Shown here: piece after piece, positions 1-4,464 of the stretch
Layout: every line of letters begins with the position of its first letter
Numbering within the stretch: position 1 is the stretch's first letter
From: an uncultured Eubacteriales bacterium
GTDB lineage: Bacteria > Bacillota_A > Clostridia > Oscillospirales > Acutalibacteraceae
NCBI GenBank assembly: GCA_934454005.1
Contig: CAKSGI010000101.1
Location: forward strand, 1 to 6,745
Direction of reading: 5' to 3'
DNA length: 6,745 nt
Notes under the pieces: generated by a model
The model's database searches: none
What the model was told of the DNA's origin: nothing
What the model saw: only the letters and a program-made list of their open reading frames with translations
Program-made: the position numbers and the translations under genes

Positions 1-153
1 TGGGACCATATTGACTATGGGATAAAAAAAGAATTCCTTATAGAAGAATGTGAGAAATCATATAAAAATGAAACGACTCTAAACTGTAGGGAGAAATGTT
101 CAAAGTGTGGAGCAAATCGTTTTAAGGGGGGCGTTTGCTTTGAGGAATGTTAG
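1..153 (+). CDS. Radical SAM protein of TIGR03960 type, C-terminal end only
   Basis: The window begins inside this gene; the last 50 codons are read in frame 1 and end at TAG 151-153. The visible tail starts with WDHIDYGIKKEFL and continues to a cysteine cluster, CREKCSKCG, then GGVC close to the stop. That ending is characteristic, as I recall it, of the uncharacterised B12-binding-domain radical SAM family TIGR03960, whose tail carries a 'W-D-hydrophobic-D-x-G' segment followed by a C-x3-C-x2-C cluster. The closing cysteines could hold a metal or an auxiliary iron-sulfur cluster, but this is inference. The identification is supported by the next gene, a DUF2344 protein that is normally adjacent or fused to this family. 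The radical SAM core (CxxxCxxC) lies outside the window and cannot be checked. The substrate of the family is unknown. Confidence 0.8.
   Translation, partial: WDHIDYGIKKEFLIEECEKSYKNETTLNCREKCSKCGANRFKGGVCFEEC
124..130 (+). promoter_or_regulatory. Ribosome binding site for the DUF2344 gene
   Basis: The purine run AAGGGGG lies inside the last codons of the radical SAM gene, 9 bases before a TTG codon at 140. It decides the start of the next gene: a GTG at 107 in the same frame has no comparable site, and the residues between 107 and 140 do not look like the family's N-terminus. Confidence 0.6.
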
Positions 154-796
154 AGTATGGTTTAATAAAAAAGACTCTGCTAAGTATATTTCACATTTAG
201 ATTTAAATAGGTGTATGGCAAGAGTTGTTAATAGAGCTAAGTTACCAATTTGGTATACGGAAGGATTTAATCCCCATCCCTTTATTACATTTTCCCTACC
301 GCTTTCTCTGGGAATACAAGGCGAAAATGAGTCTATGGATATAAAACTTACAGATGATTTAGAAAATTCTGAAATTGAGAGAAGATTTAATTTATGTTTA
401 CCGGCGGGAATTAAAGTTTTAAAGGTAACAGATCAAATTATGAAACCAAAAGAAATCTCGTATGCTTTGTTTGAGATAGATTTTATTTCAGAAAGTATAA
501 AACCTGAAGAATTTAAATCTATTCTTGAAAAATTTATTAACAGAGATAATATTACAACAGAAAAAAAGACTAAATCTGGAGCAAAAATAATAGACTTAAA
601 AGAAGAAATCAAAAAATTCGAGATAAAGTTAGAGGATAAAATTGTAAAACTCTTTTTAACGCTACCAGCGGGGAATGAAAAGAATATTAATCCATTGTTG
701 TTTGTAAATGAATTTAGAATGTTTGAAACATCTAGCTTTTGTTGCGACATAATAAGACTTAATGTGTACAATAAAAAGTTTGAAGTTTTTAAATAA
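140..796 (+). CDS. DUF2344 / TIGR03936 radical SAM-linked protein
   Basis: A 218-residue protein if started at TTG 140. Near the N-terminus it shows the family signature: RVWFNKKDSAKYISHLDLNR (residues 5-24), then YTEGFNPHPFITFSLPLSLG (residues 39-58), followed by an acidic stretch with MDIKL. These match DUF2344 (PF10105, TIGR03936), which is found beside or fused to TIGR03960 radical SAM proteins. The C-terminal half is lysine-rich, poorly conserved and unremarkable. The start overlaps the end of the radical SAM gene by 14 bases and is preceded by a strong purine site, which implies translational coupling and a shared function. In related genomes this pair often sits next to rng and rplU-rpmA; here two small membrane genes follow instead. 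The biochemical role is not established. An alternative start at GTG 107 would add 11 residues (229 aa in total) but lacks a good ribosome binding site. Confidence 0.85.
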   Translation: MRNVRVWFNKKDSAKYISHLDLNRCMARVVNRAKLPIWYTEGFNPHPFITFSLPLSLGIQGENESMDIKLTDDLENSEIERRFNLCLPAGIKVLKVTDQIMKPKEISYALFEIDFISESIKPEEFKSILEKFINRDNITTEKKTKSGAKIIDLKEEIKKFEIKLEDKIVKLFLTLPAGNEKNINPLLFVNEFRMFETSSFCCDIIRLNVYNKKFEVFK

Positions 797-816
797 TTAA
801 GTAAAGGAGAAATTTT

Positions 817-1128
817 ATGTGGTTTTCAGTAGTATCATCATTGATTTGCTTTGCAATTGCAACCATTCTTTTTACACAACCGTTTAGAGAATGCAAGTTT
901 TATAAAGAGTTATCTATATTTTTTTTATTTGAAGGATCTTGGGCTATCATTGATTTAGCGGCATCAGAGATTTGGCCAAAAAATAATTTTATGTCATGGG
1001 TAAACTATATAGGAACTATTATATTTGGAGGGTATTTACTATATAATTTAATAGTTATATATAATAGAGGTGCAGGAGACGATAAGCATTCTAAATGTAA
1101 AAAAAATATAAAAACAGAGAACAAATGA
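817..1128 (+). CDS. Small three-helix membrane protein, function unknown
   Basis: A 103-residue protein starting at ATG 817 behind AAAGGAGA (803-810), 20 bases after the DUF2344 stop. I do not recognise a family. Three hydrophobic segments are visible at about residues 3-20, 32-50 and 60-82. The C-terminal tail is hydrophilic and lysine-rich (KHSKCKKNIK), which by the positive-inside rule suggests an outside N-terminus and a cytoplasmic tail. Between helices 1 and 2 there is a short charged loop (RECKFYKE). Around helix 2 there is an FEGSWAIID stretch, and between helices 2 and 3 a WPKNN turn. There is no signal peptidase site, lipobox or catalytic motif that I can see. The strong ribosome binding site, biased codon use and close spacing support a real gene in the same transcript as the genes upstream. 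It resembles the next gene in layout and may be its distant duplicate. Confidence 0.7.
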   Translation: MWFSVVSSLICFAIATILFTQPFRECKFYKELSIFFLFEGSWAIIDLAASEIWPKNNFMSWVNYIGTIIFGGYLLYNLIVIYNRGAGDDKHSKCKKNIKTENK

Positions 1129-1145
1129 AAGTGATCGTATAACTT

Positions 1146-1397
1146 ATGGGATATATTTACGCGCTATTATGGATTGTTATAGGAATATTAATTTTTATTA
1201 AATTAAGAGGTGTAAATCCGGCAATTTACATTATTAGTTTTTATTTTGAAATAATGGGTGGATGGTGGATTGTTAATGAAGTTACAAACATAAATATGTT
1301 TCAAAATCCGTATATTATAATATTTAGAGTGATATCTGCAGTTGTACTTATAATAGCAGTGTTATTATATTTTAAGGAAAAAAGGAAAGTTAGATAA
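1146..1397 (+). CDS. Small three-helix membrane protein, function unknown
   Basis: An 83-residue, very hydrophobic protein starting at ATG 1146, 17 bases after the previous stop. Hydrophobic segments lie at about residues 3-18, 26-44 and 56-76, and the protein ends in the basic tail KEKRKVR. A KLRG turn between helices 1 and 2 is also basic, so the predicted topology (N-terminus outside, three helices, tail inside) is the same as in the preceding protein. A gapless alignment offset by two residues pairs GGWWIVN here with GSWAIID there, and a shared Asn in the turn before helix 3. Identity is low, so common origin is only suggested. The ribosome binding site is weak (AAAGTGAT, about 10 bases upstream), so translation may depend on the gene before it. 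No function can be assigned. It is the last gene before a probable terminator hairpin. Confidence 0.6.
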   Translation: MGYIYALLWIVIGILIFIKLRGVNPAIYIISFYFEIMGGWWIVNEVTNINMFQNPYIIIFRVISAVVLIIAVLLYFKEKRKVR

Positions 1398-1477
1398 AAA
1401 TTTATGTATCCAGATTTGAAAAATTGGCATACTATGTATTGCGGGGGCTAGCAGCTGGAATCCGCTTGATATAGATA

Positions 1478-1503
1478 GCTGGAAGAGAATGATCTCTTCC
1501 AGC
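1478..1503 (+). terminator. Strong hairpin, probable transcription terminator of the upstream genes
   Basis: A perfect 11-bp stem: GCTGGAAGAGA (1478-1488) pairs with TCTCTTCCAGC (1493-1503) around a four-base loop. It lies 80 bases past the last membrane-protein stop and before the rimP promoter, a fitting place for a terminator. What follows (GATTTATATTTAG) is T-rich but not a clean T run, so it may be a weak or factor-assisted terminator, or an RNA-stabilising end. Confidence 0.5.
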
Positions 1504-1604
1504 GATTTATATTTAGTATAAAATAGAATTTAAAAAATTAGCATATAACTTATTTTTTAATAATTATGTATAATATCAAAAAGAAACAAGGACTTTTAAT
1601 ATAA

Positions 1605-1648
1605 TCATTTTCAGGTCAGATTTTCACAATGTGAAAATGAAAATTTTC
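1605..1648. repeat. Cluster of overlapping inverted repeats (possible operator)
   Basis: Three dyads overlap here. ATTTTCAC (1620-1627) pairs with GTGAAAAT (1631-1638). TCATTTTCA (1605-1613) pairs with TGAAAATGA (1632-1640). GAAAATTTTC (1639-1648) is a perfect 10-base palindrome. The cluster ends 10 bases before the candidate -35 of the rimP promoter, where an activator or repressor could bind. AT-rich DNA yields such repeats by chance, so the regulatory role is inference. Confidence 0.4.
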
Positions 1649-1658
1649 CAATTTTAGG

Positions 1659-1687
1659 TTGCAATTTTTGATGAAGTGTGATAAACT
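1659..1687 (+). promoter_or_regulatory. Candidate promoter of the rimP-nusA-infB operon
   Basis: TTGCAA (1659-1664) as a -35 box is separated by 17 bases from TAAACT (1682-1687) as a -10 box, which carries an upstream TGA (1679-1681) that fits the extended -10 rule. Each hexamer matches the housekeeping consensus at four of six positions. Transcription would start near 1694, giving a leader of about 135 bases that contains the hairpin at 1715-1736. Confidence 0.45.
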
Positions 1688-1714
1688 ATATTAATAGAAT
1701 ATGGTGTTAGAAAG

Positions 1715-1736
1715 GAGAGTGGGAGTTCCCACTCTC
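1715..1736 (+). promoter_or_regulatory. Leader hairpin upstream of rimP (possible attenuator)
   Basis: GAGAGTGGG (1715-1723) pairs perfectly with CCCACTCTC (1728-1736) around an AGTT loop, and is followed by TTATTAT. It is the most GC-rich stem in the AT-rich leader, about 95 bases before the rimP start. From memory, similar GTGGG/CCCAC hairpins often precede rimP in Firmicutes, and the operon encodes NusA, which acts on hairpin pausing and termination. A partial terminator allowing feedback by NusA is therefore plausible but not shown by the sequence. The T run is poor for an efficient terminator. Confidence 0.6.
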
Positions 1737-1772
1737 TTATTATCTGCTTATATGCAATAATAATATAGAGTT

Positions 1773-1800
1773 TTAGTATTAAAAAAGTTTCTTATACTAA
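1773..1800 (+). other. AT-rich stem-loop just upstream of rimP
   Basis: TTAGTAT (1773-1779) pairs with ATACTAA (1794-1800) around a 14-base loop. It sits about 20 bases before the rimP ribosome binding site. The nine-base sequence AGAGTTTTA also occurs twice here (1767-1775 and 1800-1808). The stem is weak and could be chance in AT-rich DNA. Confidence 0.25.
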
Positions 1801-1831
1801 GAGTTTTATATAAATGTGTGGAGTGATGGAA

Positions 1832-2311
1832 GTGGGAAAAAAGAGCAAGGGTGGAAACACTGTAGAGATAGTAAAAAATATTGCGGATCCTCTTGCAAAA
1901 TCTTTGGGTTTAGATCTTTGGGATGTAAGATTTTTAAAAGAAGGAACGCAATGGTATCTTAGAATATTTATAGATAAAAGTGAAGGAGTTTCTATTGAAG
2001 ATTGTGAAAGGATGAGCAGGTTAATAGATAAACCTCTTGATGAACTTGATCCTATAAGTCAATCGTATTGCTTAGAGATATGTTCTCCAGGGTTAGAAAG
2101 AGAACTTATAAGGGATGAGCATTTTAAAAAATTTATAGGGTCGAAAATTAAAATTAAGCTTATTAGAGTAAATAGTAAAGGAGAGCGAGAAATATTTGGA
2201 AAACTGCTAAAACAAGATGGAAATATAATATCAATAGATAATGGTGAGAAAGTCATTGAAGTTAATAAAAAAGATATTGTAAATGTAAAATTAGATGATT
2301 TTAATGATTAA
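1832..2311 (+). CDS. rimP: Ribosome maturation factor RimP
   Basis: RimP binds the 30S subunit in the cytoplasm and assists its late assembly. The 159-residue protein shows the N-terminal alpha/beta domain with LGLDLWDVRFLKEG (residues 25-38), WYLRIFIDK (41-49), the SIEDCERMSR helix (54-63) and the strongly conserved YCLEICSPGLERELIRDEHF (79-98). The C-terminal SH3-like domain follows, with FGKLL and the closing KKDIVNVKL strand. The usual length is about 150-155 residues. The GTG at 1832 is chosen because GGAG (1820-1823) lies 8 bases upstream and the product then begins with a typical MGKKSKGG. In-frame ATGs at 1826 and 1814 are possible but have poor or overlapping ribosome sites. It is the first gene of the operon, with nusA 15 bases downstream. 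Confidence 0.93.
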   Translation: MGKKSKGGNTVEIVKNIADPLAKSLGLDLWDVRFLKEGTQWYLRIFIDKSEGVSIEDCERMSRLIDKPLDELDPISQSYCLEICSPGLERELIRDEHFKKFIGSKIKIKLIRVNSKGEREIFGKLLKQDGNIISIDNGEKVIEVNKKDIVNVKLDDFND

Positions 2312-2326
2312 ATGGGGGTATTACAA

Positions 2327-3412
2327 ATGAAAAATAATAAAATAAAAAGTGAAAATGTATTTGAGGCTTTAAATTTACTAAAGAAAGAAAAAGGTATTTC
2401 TATAGATTTTATGCTTGATAAGATAAAAAAAGCTATTGTTACAGCGTGTAAAAATAGTTATAGTGGTAACGATGATGTTGTTATAAATATAGATGAAGAT
2501 AAAAATATATTTGATGTTTATTTGAAAAAAACAGTAGTTGAAGATGTTAGGGATAGAGGTAAAGAAATAGCTTTAAATGATGCTAGAAAAATTGATAAAA
2601 ATATTGCCTTAGACGAAAAAATTCCTGTTAAATTAGATACAAAAGAATTTGGGCGAATTGCAGCACAAACAGCGAGGAATATAATTAGACAAGGTATACG
2701 TGATGGTGAACGTGACCAAGTTATGATAGAGTTTCAAAATAAACAAAAAGAAATAGTTAGTGCTGTAGTTGAAAAGATAGACTCTAGGAGTTCTGCTGCG
2801 ACACTTAGAATAGGTAGAGCAGAAACGGTTCTTCCTAAAAGTGAACAAGTTGGTAATGAAAACATTAAAGAAGGAGACCATATAAAAGTTTATGTTGTTG
2901 ACGTTAAGGAAACAGATAAAGGTCCCAAAGTAGTTATTTCAAGAACGCATCCAGAGTTTGTTAAAAGGCTTTTTGAAACTGAAGTACCTGAAATATATGA
3001 TGGTATTGTTCAAATAAAATCTGTTTCTAGAGAAGCAGGATTGAGAACTAAAATTGCTGTTTACAGTGAAGATAAAGATGTAGATGCGATTGGTGCGTGT
3101 ATAGGCGCAAAAGGCATAAGGGTTAGCAATATAGTTGATGAACTTGGAGGAGAAAAAATAGATGTTATTGAGTATAGTGAAGATCCTGTAAGGTATATAT
3201 CTGCAGCGTTGTCGCCAGCAAATGTAATTAGTGTTGAAATTGATGAAGAGACTCCTAATTCTTGTCAGGTTACGGTACCTGATAATCAATTGTCTTTAGC
3301 GATAGGTAATAAAGGCCAAAATGTTAGACTTGCAGCTAGACTTACAGGTTGGAAAATAGATATTAAACCAGAAAGCGGATTTTATTCGCCTGAGGAACAT
3401 AAAGAAATTTAG
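2327..3412 (+). CDS. nusA: Transcription termination/antitermination factor NusA
   Basis: NusA binds RNA polymerase and nascent RNA, and modulates pausing, intrinsic termination and antitermination. The 361-residue protein has the domains in the expected order: an N-terminal polymerase-binding domain (about 1-130, with FGRIAAQTARNIIRQGIRD at 108-126), an S1 domain (about 136-202, ending KGPKVVISRTHPEFVKRLF), KH1 with the GAKG loop at 260-263, and KH2 with GNKG at 327-330 followed by GQNVRLAARLTGWKIDI. It stops soon after KH2, without the acidic repeats of enterobacterial NusA, as is usual in Firmicutes. ATG 2327 is chosen because GGGGG (2314-2318) lies 8 bases upstream; an ATG at 2312 would add five residues but overlap that site. 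It follows rimP by 15 bases and clearly shares its transcript. Confidence 0.97.
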   Translation: MKNNKIKSENVFEALNLLKKEKGISIDFMLDKIKKAIVTACKNSYSGNDDVVINIDEDKNIFDVYLKKTVVEDVRDRGKEIALNDARKIDKNIALDEKIPVKLDTKEFGRIAAQTARNIIRQGIRDGERDQVMIEFQNKQKEIVSAVVEKIDSRSSAATLRIGRAETVLPKSEQVGNENIKEGDHIKVYVVDVKETDKGPKVVISRTHPEFVKRLFETEVPEIYDGIVQIKSVSREAGLRTKIAVYSEDKDVDAIGACIGAKGIRVSNIVDELGGEKIDVIEYSEDPVRYISAALSPANVISVEIDEETPNSCQVTVPDNQLSLAIGNKGQNVRLAARLTGWKIDIKPESGFYSPEEHKEI

Positions 3413-3438
3413 ATTTATTTACGAAAGCAGGTTTGATT

Positions 3439-3711
3439 ATGGTAAATAAGCATATTCCTTTAAGAAAATGCGTTGGTTGCAATGAGATGAAATCTAAACG
3501 GGATTTAATAAGAGTAGTAAAATCTAAAGATAATGAAATTGAAATAGATTTTAGTGGTAAAAAACCAGGGCGTGGTTCTTATTTATGTAAAAACTTAGAT
3601 TGTTTTAAGGCGGCTAAAAAGAATAAACGTTTTGAAAAGGCATTTTCTTGTAAAATATCTGAAGAGATCTATAATAAACTTGAGGGGGAATTAACTCAAG
3701 ATGAAAAATAA
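3439..3711 (+). CDS. rnpM: YlxR family RNA-binding protein (RNase P modulator RnpM)
   Basis: A 90-residue basic protein of the YlxR/DUF448 family. Visible motifs are IPLRKCVGCNEMKSKRDLIR (residues 6-25) and the conserved GKKPGRGSYLC (40-50), followed by an alpha-helical tail. The Bacillus subtilis homologue was reported to bind and modulate RNase P and was renamed RnpM; that function is carried over by homology only. Cysteines at 11, 14, 50 and 55 form two pairs that could bind zinc or be structural. As I recall, the Bacillus protein lacks such a set. ATG 3439 is chosen with AGCAGG 7 bases upstream; a TTG at 3433 would be only one base from that site. The 3' end overlaps the next gene by 11 bases. 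Confidence 0.93.
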   Translation: MVNKHIPLRKCVGCNEMKSKRDLIRVVKSKDNEIEIDFSGKKPGRGSYLCKNLDCFKAAKKNKRFEKAFSCKISEEIYNKLEGELTQDEK

Positions 3712-4003
3712 ACTGCTTTCGTTAATGGGGATAGCAATGAAGGCACGAAAATTAGAATATGGATATGATACAGTTAGCAAATCCATTATAAGTAAAAATG
3801 CAAAACTGATTATAATGGCGTCAGATTTGTCTCAGAAAAGTAAAAGGAATATAGTGCTGTTGTCAGAAAAATATAAGGTGGAAACATTGGACATTAATAT
3901 AACAATGGATGAGGTTTATAAGTCAATTGGTAGAAAAACTGGTATAGTTTGTATTAATGATGTAGGATTTGCTGAGAAAATATTAGAATTTAGTGGTATA
4001 TAG
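3701..4003 (+). CDS. ylxQ: L7Ae/L30e/S12e-family RNA-binding protein YlxQ
   Basis: A 100-residue protein of the ribosomal L7Ae-like family, the usual gene between ylxR and infB. It shows the family pattern LLSLMGIAMKARKLEYGYDT (residues 5-24), then NAKLIIMASDLSQKSKRNI (33-51), a K-Y-K-V segment, and the closing GRKTGIVCINDVGFAEKI (77-94). Relatives recognise kink-turn RNA; the B. subtilis paralogues bind k-turns in vitro, but the natural target of YlxQ is not settled. The start at ATG 3701 overlaps the rnpM stop by 11 bases. The purine run GAGGGGGAA (3682-3690) ends 10 bases upstream, so translation is probably coupled. A gap of 72 bases follows before infB, with no clear promoter or terminator. 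Confidence 0.92.
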   Translation: MKNKLLSLMGIAMKARKLEYGYDTVSKSIISKNAKLIIMASDLSQKSKRNIVLLSEKYKVETLDINITMDEVYKSIGRKTGIVCINDVGFAEKILEFSGI

Positions 4004-4075
4004 TTTAGAATATTGTTACATATAAATCCCTAGAGTATAGCTGTAGCTTGTAAATAAAGAGAGGAGACTTTTTAT

Positions 4076-4258
4076 ATGATGATTAAATATAGAGTACATG
4101 AATTAGCTAAGAATTTAGGTGTACCTAATAAAGAGATAATAGAATTAATTGAAAAATATTTTGGCGTAGTAAAAAAACATATGACGTCTTTGAGTGAGGA
4201 TGAATTTATTATACCCAAAAATCAGAAGTTGAAAATTTTGACGAATATTTTGAATTAA
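4076..4258 (+). CDS. infB: infB 5' part: first IF2_N domain, cut off by a frame change
   Basis: This 60-residue reading frame starts at ATG 4076 behind AGGAG (4062-4066, 9 bases spacing), which is clearly the true infB translation start. Residues 3-43 are the IF2 N-terminal domain of Clostridia: [20 protein letters not shown], then [19 protein letters not shown]. After SEDE (to 4204) the frame loses family resemblance ([14 protein letters not shown]) and stops at TAA 4256-4258. In the -1 frame, from 4204, the sequence immediately resumes IF2-like residues, [16 protein letters not shown]. The two pieces therefore belong to one ancestral gene. If translated as written, the product is a free N-domain peptide with 17 foreign residues. 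A natural deletion, a sequencing or assembly error, or recoding could each explain it. Confidence 0.85.
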   Translation: MMIKYRVHELAKNLGVPNKEIIELIEKYFGVVKKHMTSLSEDEFIIPKNQKLKILTNILN

Positions 4259-4464
4259 CGCAAAGTAATAGTGCTAAAGAAGAAGTAAAAAAAGAGGAAA
4301 AAAAGACAAAAACCAGAAAAACTAAAAAAGCATCTGATGAAAAATCCGATGAAAAAAAGGCTAAAGAAAAAACTAGTGAAGATAATATTATAACTAAAAA
4401 GGTCGCTATTAAAAAGACTACAACTAAAAATACAATAGATAAACCTATAACCAAAAATGAAAAA

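Larger units (their letters stand above)
1398..1813 (+). other. Non-coding region between the membrane genes and the rimP operon
   Basis: About 416 bases without a convincing gene on either strand. In order it holds a strong hairpin (1478-1503), a very AT-rich stretch (1504-1600), overlapping inverted repeats (1605-1648), a candidate promoter (1659-1687), a GC-rich leader hairpin (1715-1736), and a weaker AT stem just before rimP (1773-1800). No tRNA, known riboswitch or mobile element ends were recognised. The piece at 1430-1465 (GCGGGGGCTAGCAGC and nearby) is much richer in GC than its surroundings and may be part of a structured RNA with the hairpin that follows. Confidence 0.7.

Noticed and set aside
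1569..1605. Perfect TATAAT boxes at 1569-1574 and 1600-1605
   Set aside because: Neither has a recognisable -35 box about 17 bases upstream (TAACTT and CAAAAA respectively), and such boxes are frequent by chance in AT-rich DNA. The extended -10 promoter at 1659-1687 is better balanced, though minor starts remain possible.
4004..4075. 72-base gap between ylxQ and infB as a possible promoter region
   Set aside because: No paired -35 and -10 boxes or stable hairpin were found; only the infB ribosome binding site at its end is clear. It looks like a simple intergenic spacer within the operon.
4171..4177. A AAA AAA slippery heptamer in the correct phase within the infB N-domain
   Set aside because: It is in phase for -1 slippage, but the -1 frame meets TGA at 4195-4197 and again at 4201-4203, so slipping here cannot join the two parts of infB. 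The next codons in the 0 frame are also still good IF2_N sequence. It could at most yield a shortened peptide.
4214..4222. CCC AAA AAT as a programmed -1 shift site at the infB junction
   Set aside because: It does not fit the X XXY YYZ pattern, and the -1 frame already encodes family-like YYTQ before this point, so the shift must lie upstream. No strong downstream stem or pseudoknot was seen.
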